Assembly: GCA_022414725.1 (NCBI GenBank)
Contig: CM039462.1
Location: 34,897,004-34,961,003, forward strand
DNA from: Microglena sp. YARC
Lineage: Eukaryota; Chlorophyta; Chlorophyceae; Chlamydomonadales; Chlamydomonadaceae
Reading direction: 5' to 3'
Length of the DNA stretch: 64,000 nt
Made by a program: the position numbers and the translations under genes. Under the pieces are notes generated by a model. It saw only the letters and a list, made by a program, of their open reading frames with translations. It was not told the origin of the DNA and searched no databases. Each line of letters starts with the position of its first letter. The first letter of the stretch is position 1. Below, piece by piece: positions 10,350 through 22,186 of this stretch.

Positions 10350-10960
10350 GATTGCATAGCAACCAGTGATCCAGTCCATATAGCTATACATATATATTAT
10401 ATAATAATCAAATCCAGTCTTTCTGATCCAGTCCTCAATAATGTATATGTTACAATTACAATACAATAACAATAACTAATGAGGATATTATTTAATGAAA
10501 CTTAAAATTACAATACAAATACAATTACAACACAATACAATACAATGATATGATATTAATGAACTAAAATTACAAATACCAATACCAATACAATACAATA
10601 CAATACAATTACAATACAATACAATACAATACAATACAAATGATATGATACAATATAACTGACTGAAAAGCAACCAGTGATCCAGTCTATGGGCCCTTCT
10701 TTTTTTTTGCTACACAGGAGTGAAAAATGCGGCTGGACGCCACAATCCGCCTACGGCTCAAAACTGTTGGCGCAAAAGATTTAAAAAATAATGATGATAA
10801 TAATTTATAAAAATGATTGCGGGCAATACAACTGACTGCACAGGAACCAGTGATCCAGTCTGCGGCCATTTTTTGATTTTGGTGCACAGGAGTGAAAAAA
10901 AGCGGCTAACGCACAATCAGCTAGGCTCAACTGTTGGCAGAAATGATACCTCCTGGGCTA
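10350..10960. repeat. Dispersed triplicated motif and AATAC microsatellites
   Basis: The motif AACCAGTGATCCAGTC occurs near 10360, 10670 and 10846. Two ~100-bp units (10690-10780, 10855-10950) share CACAGGAGTGAAAAA, GCGGCT and CGCACAATC. Between them lie ATACAATACA-type microsatellites (10440-10660). No supported gene. Confidence 0.7.
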
Positions 10961-10970
10961 CATATATATA

Positions 10971-11148
10971 GGGATCGGCATATCATATGAGTTCGACAAA
11001 GGCCAAGTTATGGTATTAATGATATCATACAAATTGCATCATATGGTATTCTTATATTAAATGGTAACTTATGGCCTAGTCAGACTGCCGGCATCTCTAT
11101 AATATTGTATGATACATGATATCATTATGATGCCATGTTGCCGTTCCC
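10971..11148 (+). mobile_element. MITE with TA duplication, complete copy
   Basis: The element begins GGGATCGGCATATCATATGA and ends TGCCGTTCCC, with TA on both sides (10969-10970 and 11149-11150). It is 178 bp, AT-rich and non-coding. A TA target and short terminal repeats suggest mobilisation by a Tc1/mariner-type or other TA-inserting transposase; the superfamily is not proven. Confidence 0.8.
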
Positions 11149-11487
11149 TACATAATATTCTAACAGCTCTAATGTCAACTCTTGATCAAATTCGGTCAAA
11201 ACCAGTCAAAAACACTGCCACCTAGACACTGCCACCTCACCTGGATTGACCACCTTCCTCTCGCACCTCATCTTGGTCACCAAGGCCCTGCGTCACGTTG
11301 GACAGCCTGTCACCCTGACCCTTCCCACTCTGGAGGGGTTCCCTTTGCTCCGGGGAAGAAGCCAACCCATGGGTCGCTGCACAGGTGGTCTGGCGCGAGA
11401 CTAGCGGGCGGGGTAGCATTTGCTAGGGGGCCTGCAGCAGTGGTTGTTGGCATTTGGCCCAGGCGAAGTCACCTTCAAGGTGCCGAT

Positions 11488-11753
11488 TTATTGCGGGGGC
11501 TTTTGCGTTGATGCTGTTGATGACTGCTTGCTGTTAAGCTGGTTGATGGCTGCTGCTGTCGCATCCTGGGTACGATATGCTGTGCATGTTTGTTGATGGT
11601 CGGATCCATGTGTGACGATAGCACGGTGCTGACGCTGCTGCTTGCTGTTGATTGTCATGCCATGCGCTGCTTGCAGGGACGAAACGGGAGGCATGGACTG
11701 AGATCGACATGGGAGCCCTTGATGTTGTGCTAGAGAGCTGCTGATGTGTGCAC
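11488..11753 (-). CDS. Candidate terminal exon, Gln/Ser-rich tail
   Basis: The minus-strand acceptor is TTTGCCTCTGACCTGGACAG just before 11753. The longest frame gives TGAHISSSLAQHQGLP, then a Gln/Ser/Thr/Ala-rich stretch and a TAA at 11488-11490. Another frame, in phase with the 12345-12455 exon, is open for about 70 codons and is also Gln/Ser-rich. The polypyrimidine acceptor is the best evidence; the frame and function are open. Low-complexity composition means an open frame here is weak proof of coding. Confidence 0.3.
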
Positions 11754-11919
11754 CTGTCCAGGTCAGAGGCAAATGTCGAAAGTGTGGCCGTTGCATTGCG
11801 AGTCCGATGGCAGCAAGTATGGCTGATCTGTAGCAGTCGATGGCTAGGTGAGAGGTTGTCAGGCCCGGCCTACCTTTTCAGGTCATTCAGAACAATCGTC
11901 CCAATCCCTAGCCTGGACC

Positions 11920-12017
11920 ATTGCCTTTCCCACATGGTGATTGCCCGCGAGCTTGGACAGTAGCAGTCAAAGCTGATGACATGTCACTTTGCAAGCCGTT
12001 TTCGAATTTGAAGAATC
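11920..12017 (-). CDS. Candidate small exon behind a C-rich acceptor
   Basis: The minus-strand acceptor has a long C-rich tract ending CACCCCACACAG before 12017, followed by a frame starting FFKFENGLQSDMSSALTATV and closing at a TAG about 100 nt on. The noisy second copy near 24127 keeps a similar FFKFE start. The 3' boundary is not resolved and the product is unknown. Confidence 0.3.
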
Positions 12018-12129
12018 CTGTGTGGGGTGTGTGGTGGGGGGGGGGAGGGGTTTCTGCCTACCCATATATCACAAACCGAACAGGGTGGGGTGGCGGATGG
12101 GGAGGTTGGGGAGGGGGGGGGTGGGGGGG

Positions 12130-12344
12130 GGGGGGGGCTACCCATATACAACCAACCGAAACCAGCCTACCCATTATACACAACCCGTACCAACCTACCC
12201 ACTATACCAACCAACGAACAGCCTACCCATATACCAAGCAACCGAACAGCCTACCCATATACCAACCAACAGAACAGCCTACCCACTATACCAACCAAAC
12301 CGAAAACAGCCTACCCATATACCAACCAACTGAAACAGGCCTAC
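12130..12344 (-). repeat. Array of about eight splice-donor units next to the 12345-12455 exon
   Basis: The minus-strand unit is GTAGGCTGTTCGGTTGGTTG plus GTATATGG, about 28 bp. It starts exactly at the exon's donor (CATCCTAG then GTAGGC), so the array is the first ~28 bp of the intron repeated. A G tract (12106-12138 on the plus strand) closes it. Confidence 0.8.
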
Positions 12345-12455
12345 CTAGGATGGACGAGACATTTCTGTCCTGGAAATCCTGATGCTCCAACCAAACCATG
12401 CTTCATTTGAACTCCAAGCTTGGAACGCTCTTTGGCGCACTTATCCAGGAGTGGC
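12345..12455 (-). CDS. Internal exon, unknown protein, 37 codons
   Basis: The acceptor is CTCTTGCTTATACTTGCAG before 12455 and the donor is CATCCTAG then GTAGGC after 12345. The frame carries one base in and two bases out (111 nt) and reads PLLDKCAKERSKLGVQMKHG then LVGASGFPGQKCLVHPR. Both splice sites are strong, composition is non-repetitive, and the exon survives, with indels, in the noisy second copy near 24447-24573. The protein is not recognised. Confidence 0.6.
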
Positions 12456-13020
12456 CTGCAAGTATAAGCAAGAGGGTGCATGGGTGGGGTGCACAAGTGG
12501 GGTGGGTACGGCATGGGTGGATTGGATTGGCATTGAATTGGTTGATTGGGTTGGGTTGGATTGGAGCCCCAATATTTCAGTAGTACTGGAACCATAATTG
12601 TGTCAGCTTCCAGGTGCACTATGTTGCTTCATGTTTGGCGATGGGAGCAAGCCAGCGGGACGCCACCTAGAAGCTGCCTGCTTGTAGCGAAAATAAAATC
12701 TATGCCTGGCTTCAGATGCTATGGGTTGGCTGCTTGGGGTGTATATGCGCCTTGGCTTCTGGCTGGCTTGGCTTGGCTTTGGCTTGGCTTGAGCTGCAGC
12801 GCTACAGTATCCCCCCCTTACCATTTGGTGGGGTTGGCCGTTTGATTGGATTGGAAACATGGTCTATTTTCAGCCTTTAAGCTGCTCTCCCGTCTGCAGG
12901 TGGCTGTGAAAACATGAAGAGTCTCCCGCACATCAACACGAAGGTGATGTCTGCGGATTCCACTACGTGAATCATCAGAACTGATAGCGCTATAACTCAC
13001 AACCCCTAACTTTGTCTAGT
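12456..13020. other. Intergenic or intronic sequence with pentamer runs
   Basis: Holds GGATTGGATT/GGGTTGGGTT runs (12515-12570) and GGCTTGGCTT runs (12745-12795). No exon with two good splice sites was found. Confidence 0.5.
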
Positions 13021-13035
13021 GCCAGGCAGGCCTCG

Positions 13036-13149
13036 TGGTCAAGTCTAAAACCATGGACAGCTCGCTGTCGTTTGCCCTTGGTAGGAGGATTACCTTCGGT
13101 ATATGCAGTTCGCCTCCAACCTCCCCGCGAAGTTATTTAGTTCGAATCC
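13036..13149 (+). promoter_or_regulatory. tRNA-like unit with near-consensus polymerase III A and B boxes
   Basis: TGGTCAAGTCT at 13036-13046 matches the A-box TRGYNNARNNG at 10 of 11 positions. AGTTCGAATCC at 13139-13149 matches the B-box GGTTCGANTCC at 10 of 11. Spacing is about 100 bp. I could not fold a convincing tRNA cloverleaf, so this may be a tRNA relic, a SINE head or chance. Confidence 0.25.
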
Positions 13150-15554
13150 TAGAGAAAAGGTTTACACATGAGCACGTAGCCATACCTTACAGGTGGAGTA
13201 GACATGAGTTAGGACACAAGACCAGACACACACCACACTCCTGACTCAGAAGCAATCCCTTAGTCTAAGTTTTATGACATGCCAGCGTAGGTATGGCATT
13301 GGCTTGGCTTCAGAACTGTTGCCTTATGGTTCCATGACCTAGACTCACCGTAGTTTTTCATCAGACACAGCAGCGAAGCGACGTCATCTAGGAGGGGAAA
13401 GTGCCCCTCGCGAATTCTTTGGTAGCTGGCTGGCTGGGCAGCAGGCTAGCATAGATGGCCTCCGTTAAGGCTTAAGTTCTGCGGAAATAGTCTGCGAAAG
13501 CCGGTGGATTCATGCAGCGCGACGATTGTCGCTGCCGCGTGGTTAAGATGCATGGCAACAGAAAATAGATATAAATTAATGCAGGTTGAGAAAAGCAAGG
13601 AGCGACATGGGATAGGCGGAGGGGGTCAAGGATGGAGGTGGAGGTGGAATGGCCTAGGACATGGACGGCTGGCAAAATAGTATCGCTGCGAGGGAAGTTT
13701 CTCAACTATAACAGAAGTTAATCAATTGCGAAGGCCGCAGGGGACATCGCGCATCTTGACCTTGGCCTCCAAGGCGCTACGCGACGGAAGGGGTCCTCTT
13801 CGCCCCTCTGCCGACTCGCCTCACTGTTCCTGGTCCCGCAATTCAAATTCGAACCCTCTGATTCGAACTGCCAGCTGCGCCGAGCCTGGGGGCGGACCTG
13901 GGGGCGGAGGGGGGGCGAGGGGGCGTACACCATCACCCATAAGTCCATAACCCATTCACTCACTCCAGGTGAGAGGGGAACACGTGTGAGACCCCGAGTG
14001 GACCCCCCAGTTGGGCAGGTCAGTAACCGACCTACTCATGCCAGCGTAAATTCCTGTCACATTTATTTGCCATTAACTTCATTATTTAATTCAGCTTTAG
14101 TTTAGTGTTTCAGTCCTTCCTAGTTGGTCAACCCTCTTGTATGGCAGACCTATGCATTGACTGATCGAAAATAGTTGGAAATCGGGAAACCGCTGTTGCG
14201 AAAGCAGTTGGCAGTATTCAAAATGCTTGTAAGAACCGGTGGATTTCTGACAAGAAAATGCCCCGAACAGTGGTTGGGAAATCTGTCAATGCAGGGTCTC
14301 ATACAGGAATGAAAGCTCAAGATTTTCACCCCAGACAATTGCCGTTTACGTACACAAAACAGCTCCAAGTGAGTCCAGCCGTGCCCCGCCCCCCCACCCA
14401 CACCCACCCACACACTCAAACTCTCATATGAATCAGCCTGCGTGACCAGTCACTCAAGGCTGCTTTCCCTGACTCACTGAGACTGCCAGAAGCAAGAAAT
14501 GAGAGAGCACAAGCAAGAGACCGAAGAGGCTAGACCAGGTATGGGTACCAGCTAATAGTGATGAACGTCGAGAAGTAGTTACGAAGAGGAATCAGAAGTC
14601 CCATATATACTCATGATCATGAACAGATCAGCATGCAGTTATAATAACTCCGATATACAGTTCAACTCGCATTGGCGTTCTTAAAGTACGACATACCTGA
14701 AGTGCAAGTTGACAGTGCTGAAGCAACGTGTACAATGCTGAACTGACCGTTCGTAACACAATGCAAGTTTGTAGAATGTTCATATGGTCCAGTGCGTTGC
14801 TCTAAGCCACTAGCAACACTCAAGGGAGTGAGCCTTCAAAGTAGGATACGTCCATTTGACCATATGATGGTATATCACACATTAATAATAGACAGGGCTA
14901 CTGCTGAACGAGAAACACATGCATCCAAGAACGGTAGCACTCAAACCCCGCAGCCCTAATGGTTGATGATTGTCGGGCAAGTAACCCGCGAGAGCCCTAT
15001 GCAAGTTTGTAAAATCTGGCTTTAGTCCGCTGGCAATCCATTCTCGGTGCCAAACCTGTCGCTCCGATAGCCAACCCTCTCTGCAATGTTTCAGCGCCGC
15101 TTGCGACACGCTAAGGATTGTCTCTTGGCTACTCCCCTGTTCCTGCGTTCAAGTAGAAGGCTCGTCACAACAACAGAGTGGCTTGGCCACTACCCCACCC
15201 ACTATGTTCAGACAGACAGCCTGATGTCCCTGGATTGTCTATTATCCTACGTCCGTGGCACCACATCCATTTCACCATAATGGTAGAGCTATCCCAGCTG
15301 ACATGCTCCTTTACTATCACATATTGCTCGGCTACCTATCAAATATGCACGCAGCATGTTGTCCTAGACGAGCCGGGAAGTATTGAGCCAGCCAGCGCTC
15401 CCCACTGGGGGAGGAAAGGGAAGAAGGGAAGGGGAGGGAAAGGAGGAGGAGGGAGAGGGAAGGGAAGGGTAGGAAGGATCCCTTACTCCTATCACTTTAC
15501 CGGCCATTGGACCATCAATATTGTGGGTGGAGGCCATATGTTGCTTGGGAAGTG
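13150..15554. other. Low-repeat region without a supported gene
   Basis: Contains minus-strand open stretches near 13718-13963 and 14150-14419 with ordinary composition, but I could not pair acceptor and donor sites with confidence. A purine-rich tract (GGGAAGGGGAGGGAAAGGAG) lies at 15405-15475, just before the gap. The whole region recurs in noisy form at about 25260-27608. Confidence 0.4.
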
Positions 15555-16554
15555 NNNNNNNNNNNNNNNNNNNNNNNNNNNNNNNNNNNNNNNNNNNNNN
15601 NNNNNNNNNNNNNNNNNNNNNNNNNNNNNNNNNNNNNNNNNNNNNNNNNNNNNNNNNNNNNNNNNNNNNNNNNNNNNNNNNNNNNNNNNNNNNNNNNNNN
15701 NNNNNNNNNNNNNNNNNNNNNNNNNNNNNNNNNNNNNNNNNNNNNNNNNNNNNNNNNNNNNNNNNNNNNNNNNNNNNNNNNNNNNNNNNNNNNNNNNNNN
15801 NNNNNNNNNNNNNNNNNNNNNNNNNNNNNNNNNNNNNNNNNNNNNNNNNNNNNNNNNNNNNNNNNNNNNNNNNNNNNNNNNNNNNNNNNNNNNNNNNNNN
15901 NNNNNNNNNNNNNNNNNNNNNNNNNNNNNNNNNNNNNNNNNNNNNNNNNNNNNNNNNNNNNNNNNNNNNNNNNNNNNNNNNNNNNNNNNNNNNNNNNNNN
16001 NNNNNNNNNNNNNNNNNNNNNNNNNNNNNNNNNNNNNNNNNNNNNNNNNNNNNNNNNNNNNNNNNNNNNNNNNNNNNNNNNNNNNNNNNNNNNNNNNNNN
16101 NNNNNNNNNNNNNNNNNNNNNNNNNNNNNNNNNNNNNNNNNNNNNNNNNNNNNNNNNNNNNNNNNNNNNNNNNNNNNNNNNNNNNNNNNNNNNNNNNNNN
16201 NNNNNNNNNNNNNNNNNNNNNNNNNNNNNNNNNNNNNNNNNNNNNNNNNNNNNNNNNNNNNNNNNNNNNNNNNNNNNNNNNNNNNNNNNNNNNNNNNNNN
16301 NNNNNNNNNNNNNNNNNNNNNNNNNNNNNNNNNNNNNNNNNNNNNNNNNNNNNNNNNNNNNNNNNNNNNNNNNNNNNNNNNNNNNNNNNNNNNNNNNNNN
16401 NNNNNNNNNNNNNNNNNNNNNNNNNNNNNNNNNNNNNNNNNNNNNNNNNNNNNNNNNNNNNNNNNNNNNNNNNNNNNNNNNNNNNNNNNNNNNNNNNNNN
16501 NNNNNNNNNNNNNNNNNNNNNNNNNNNNNNNNNNNNNNNNNNNNNNNNNNNNNN
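15555..16554. other. Assembly gap, exactly 1000 N
   Basis: A round-number run of N. The sequence left of it (to 15554) is continued in the noisy copy by 27609 onward, and the sequence right of it starts at the equivalent of 4645. The real gap may be negative, i.e. an unmerged overlap of about 10.9 kb. Confidence 0.95.
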
Positions 16555-19500
16555 GGGAATGGATTGGAGGGAGGGGGTGGGTGGAGGTGGGGGGCTTGTT
16601 ACCGCCTCATCGACATGGACCTCCAGAGCATCTGCACTCAGCCCTCCTTTGCTGAAGGGTGGTTGGGGCGTGGGTGGGGATGGGGGTGGTGGGGTAGGGG
16701 TTTGGGTTGGGGTTGGGTGGGTGGGGTTGGGGTGGAGGTGGGCATATACACTGCGCACCTCCAAGTGCCTGAGGGTGGGTGGTGTGGTGTGGGGTGGGGG
16801 TGGAATTTATGGAGAGATTGGAGGGTTGGCGGTCGGGGATGGGGGCTTGTTTACCGCCTCACTTCTACAGGCCTCAGCATCATGCTCAGCCCTCCTTCTG
16901 CTGCAAGGGTGGGTTGGGTTGGGGCGTGGGTGGGGTGGGTGGGGGGTAGGGGTGGGTTGGGGCTTTGAAGAGAGTTTGGGTTGGGTTGGGGAGTTGGGGG
17001 AAGGAGTTGGAGGACTGCCGCAGCATCCTCTGCCGGAGGGGTGAGGATTGGGAGTGGCGGCGTAGGGTTGGGGTTGGGGGGTGGGTGTGAAGGGGTGAGT
17101 TGGGGGATGGATGGGTTGGGGGTAGAGGTCTGCAGGGTTGGTTGGGGGTTGGGGTGGGGTGGTGGGGAAATAGGGTGGGTGGACATACCGCCTCGTCATC
17201 CTCTGGACCTGGGAGATGGGTTTTGGGAGGTGAGATGGGTTGAGGAGGTGGGATTGTGGGGCGGGGGTGGGTCTGTGGGTGGGGCAGGGGTGGTATAGGG
17301 GGTTGGGGAGTGGTTGGGGTGGGGCAGGTAGGAGGATGGGGTGACCGGCATCTGCCTTAGCCTCCTCGGCCAGAGGGATGGAGTTGAGAGGGTGAAGATG
17401 GGTGGAGTTTGGGGTGGGATGAATGGCTTGGGGAATGTGGTTAGATGGGGTAGAGTGGAGTGGGGCATCCGCCTCAAGCCTCCCTTAGGACTGATGTCCA
17501 CCAGATGGGGTGGTCCAGGTGGTGGTGGTTGATCGGGTTTTGGGGGTGGGATTAGGGAGGGGAGGGCGGGAGATGTGGTGGAGGGCAAACACATTGTCAA
17601 ACACACATTAGGTAATTCAGGGGGGTGGGATCAAGGACATAAGCTATGCACTCTCTGCTTGGTTGGGGTCTGTGGGGTGAGGTGGTGGTGAACTCGTGGT
17701 TTTGGGGGTTGAATCTGGGGGGGGGGGGGGGGGGGGCAGGGAGCCGAATGGTGGTGAGGAGGGTAAACACAATCTGTCACATAAGTTACATCTCAAAGAC
17801 GCAAGAGCTAAACGAATGAAAACACAAGAGATATGAGTTACAGACCATTGCAGTGCACTCTCTTTGGCTGGTGTGTGGTGGTGGTGCGCGGGGTGGTTGT
17901 GGTCCGTGAAGGCAGAGCTGGGTGGTTGAGAGGTGCAAAACACAATAGATCAACAATATTAGTTACAATCAAAGAGGGGAGGGACTAGCTATGACCGCTC
18001 AGCCGTGCTGTCGGTGAGTGCTGGTAGGGGTAAGGCAAGAGTGTGGTGAGGCACAAAACTACCTGTCAAACACCATAGGTAACAATCAAAGAGGTAAAGT
18101 GAGAAGTAAGTCATGCACTCTCTCTGCTGCTAGTCGGTGGTGGTGAGAAAAGGTGCGGATAGCACTGTGTGAAGGCCAGAGAATGTGGTGGGGGTGAAAA
18201 ACATATGTCAAATACGTAGGGAACACAATCAAAGAGGGTGAGAGAGACATAAGCTATGCACTCTCTATGCTCGTCGGTCGGTGCTTGCTGACTGAAGCAG
18301 AGATGGTGAGTGGAGGGCAAAAACATTGTCAATACCACTAGGTTTACATTTCAAACCCCATTACGGGCGGGTGGCATAAGCTTGCCATCCTCTTGCTGCT
18401 GGTGGTGTGGTGCTTGAAGGCAGAGAATTGGTGGTGCAGGTCTGATTGAAGCTTTTCATTTGTCCAACACATAGGGTACACTTCAAGATGTGAGCTAATA
18501 GGACAGTATGTCCACAACCACATACAACCACATCATCCAAGTAAAGACATGCACTATGCCTCTCTGGTGGCGGTGGTGGTGGATGGTGACAGAAGAAACC
18601 TCGCGGTGGCGATGTCCGGTGGTGGAACATGATGGTGGGTAGTGGGTAGCGTCAGGGCCAATGTGGTCGGTGGTGGTGGTGCGTGGTGTGGATGGCGGAG
18701 GGCAAAACACTTGGACAACACCACACATCCCAAGTAAGACATGCGCTATGCACACTTCCCTGATGCTCAGATCCACCACAGGAACCACTCACTACTGCCC
18801 ATCGGAGTGTGGTGGTACATGGTGGGTGTACAAGGCTCCAATGTGTGGTGGTGGTAGGTGTGAGTGGGGTGGTGAGGTGGCGAAGGGCAACAAAAACATC
18901 TGTCAACACACACACAACATCCAAGTAAGACATGCCATATGCACACTACGTTGCTGCAGATCCACCACACGAGCCCCACTCACTGCCCGCCCCGCTGGGT
19001 GGGTCGAGCAGAAACCAGGCGTTTGAGGTGCTGTCGTGCAAGGATGAGGAGGCTTTCAGCCCGGGTCCGCGCAGGAGGAGGGAGGCGGAGGCTTTTCAAA
19101 GAGGGGGTCGGGGTGGCCGACAGATCCAAGGATCAATAGGAGGGTGGTCCCGGGCACGAGGATGGTGAGTGGTGACAAATGGGTCGAGGGGAGTTTGGGT
19201 GGGGGGTTCGAAGGGGGGGCTTAGGGATGATGACGGGGAGCCAGGGAATCATAAGCCAGGTGTTCAAGCAGAATGGTGGAGGAGAGGGTGGGGGGAAGGC
19301 AGGGCAGCACTCGGTGTGGTGTTCGAGTGGTGGGTTTGAGAATGTCGTTGTGTGGGGTAAGGTGGGGTTGGTTGGGTTGGGGGTTGGGGTTGGGGTTGGG
19401 GGGGAGGGGGGGTACGTTGGGAGGTGGGGTTGGGGTGCCACCAAAACGGTGGGGGGGGGAGGGGGGTTGGGAGGGGGTGCGGTCTGGGTGGGTTGGTGAC

Positions 19501-22145
19501 TCTACAGAATGATACTCCACCACCCATGGTTGGGTTGTAAGGACTTGGGGGGGGGGGTGGACGTCCTCATTTACAGAGCAAACCTGACATTACTAGCACC
19601 ATGTTGGTGTAAGGAGCTATGGGGGGGGGTGGGGGGTGGGGGGGGTCCTCACAAGGCTGAATTACTCACACATTGGGTGTTAGCCAGTTGGGGGGGCGGG
19701 GGGGGGGGGGGGGGGGGGGTCCTCTAACAGGCTGAATACTGCACACCATGTTGGCGGTGTAAGGGTTGGGGGGGGGGGTCCTCTACAGGTCTGAATTTAC
19801 TCACCACCATGTTGGGTGTAGGTTGGGGGGGGGGGGTGAGGGGGGGGGTCCTCTACAGGCTGAATCTACTCACACCATGTTGGTCGTTCAAGGTTCGGGG
19901 GGGGGGGGCGGGGTCCTCTTACAGGCGGAATATCCACCATGTCTGGGTGTAAGGTTAGCGGGGGGGGGGGGGGGGGGGGGGTACTTTACAGGCGAATACT
20001 CACACCATGTTGGGTGTAAGTTGAGGGGGGGGGGGGGGGCGGGGGGGGGTACTCTACGGCTGAATACTCACCACCAATGTTGGTGTAAGGTGGGTTGGGA
20101 GTTTGGGGGGGGGGGTACCTCTACAGGCTGAATACTCACCACATGTTGGTGACTGTAAGGTTGAGGGGGGGGGGGGGGGGGGGGCGGGGGGTACTCTAAC
20201 AGGTCTGAATCTCCCACCATGTTGGTGTAAGGTTGAGTGGGGGGGGGGGTACTCTACAGCTGAATTTATCACCACCCATGTTGGGTGTACTGGCCAAGAT
20301 TCTCGGTGGGAAGTCCTGCAGCACTCCCATGATGAGCTCGGTTAATGAGGACCACAAATGCGGGGTCTCTGCATGTAGCTTCAGCGTTTGAATGAGCTCG
20401 TCAAGTGTGCTTCCTCTTCTGCGGCTGATGGGGGGCTTGCAAAGATCCGTCTGTGGGACTTGCAATGAGGTGAACAAGCCATGGCAACTCATCCACGCCT
20501 CTGGTGCTGCGCTGTTTCCTGCTCAGAAAGAAAGACAAGTGCTAATTGGTGCCTTGATATGACACAGTCCAGGGTAGGCCGATAGCTTAAAAGGGACTTG
20601 GGATGAGGTGAACAGCCATGGCAACCTCCATCACACACTCCTGGTGCCGCTGTTGGTCCTGCTGCCAGAACGATAGACATCGTAAGAATTGGCTATAGTG
20701 CTCAATCTAGTAATCAATCATTGTCTGAAGGGAATCAAACATGCTGCTTTCCTGCTCCGGAAACGATTAAAAGTGAAATTGGTATTAGTGTTCAATCTAG
20801 TAATCAATCATTGATCTGATTGAATTAAAAGTTGTGCTGTTCCTGCTTCAGAAATATTGAATCAAGTCAGATGTTGGTATTTGTTATTGTTCCAAGGGTA
20901 GGGGCCAGATAAGGCTTTAAGGGATTGGCAGAAGGTCAGCAGGCAATGGCAACTCCATCCACGCCCTCCTGGGTCGCTGCGTTGTTCTCTGTCAGGGAAG
21001 ATTATGTGTAATTGGTGTATGTATGTTACAGTCAAGGGTTTTAGGGCAGATAGGCTAAAGGGACTTGGGATTGAGGTGAACAAGCCTCGGCACTCCGTTC
21101 ACACTCCTCCTGGGGCTGCCGCTGTTCCTGCTCAGGAAGAAAGACAAGTTGAAATTAGGTATTGTAGTTTACAGTCAAGGGGTAGGCCAGATAGGCTAAA
21201 GGGAAACTTTTGGGGGCAACAAGGTTGGGGACAGGCATGGCAACTCCGTCCAAGCTTCCTTTGGACCTACTTGCTGTTCTGCCTCAGAAAGAAAGAAATG
21301 TGCATAAATGGTTACAATGCTTCCACCATCTGTAATCAAGGGTGAGATATAAGAGTCTTGAAGCCTGTTGAATAGTCTATTCAGGGCTGCACCAAGATAG
21401 ACAAATCTCGATCGTCTGGACCCCCAACTGCCCTTGGGGTCAAACCACAACCGATGTTTTTGACACCTAGCTGCCCTGGGTGTCAACCACCAACAACAAC
21501 AAATTTTGGACCTACCTACCCATGGGTTCAACCACCAACCACCACCAAACTTTGGACCCCTAGCTGCCCTAGGGCTCAACCACAACCAGTGCTGAATAGT
21601 TTTGTTTATATAATAAATCTGTAATAATATGATCAATAGATAGATAGATAGATAGATAGACTAGATAGATAGATAGTAGATAGGATAGATAGATAGTAGA
21701 TAGATAGATAGATAGGACAGATAGATTAGAATAGATAGATAGATTAGATAGATAGATAGATAAGTAATAGATAGATAGATATGAATAGGATAGATAGATT
21801 TGATAGATAGATAGATTAGTAGATAGATAGATAGGATGATAGATAGATAGATAGATAGGATAGATAGAACTAGAATAGTAGATAGATAGATAGATGATAG
21901 ATAGACTAAGATAGATAAGTAGATAGATAGAGATAGATAGATAGATAGTAGTATAGATAGAGGCAGATGACTAGATTATAGTTGATAGAATTGATAGATT
22001 GCATAGATTGATAGATTGATAAGATTGATAGATTGATAGATTGATAGACTTGATAGATTGATAGATTGATTAGATTGGATAGATTGAATTAGACTGATTA
22101 GATAAGATAGATAGATTAGATTAGATAGATAGATAGATAGATAGC

Positions 22146-22186
<41 letters not shown>

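Noticed and set aside
9771..10472. 233-codon Ile/Tyr/Leu/Ser frame
   Set aside because: Generated by the GATA microsatellite.
15178..17044. Frames of 380-600 codons across the N gap
   Set aside because: Their length is the gap itself; only unknown residues connect the two sides.
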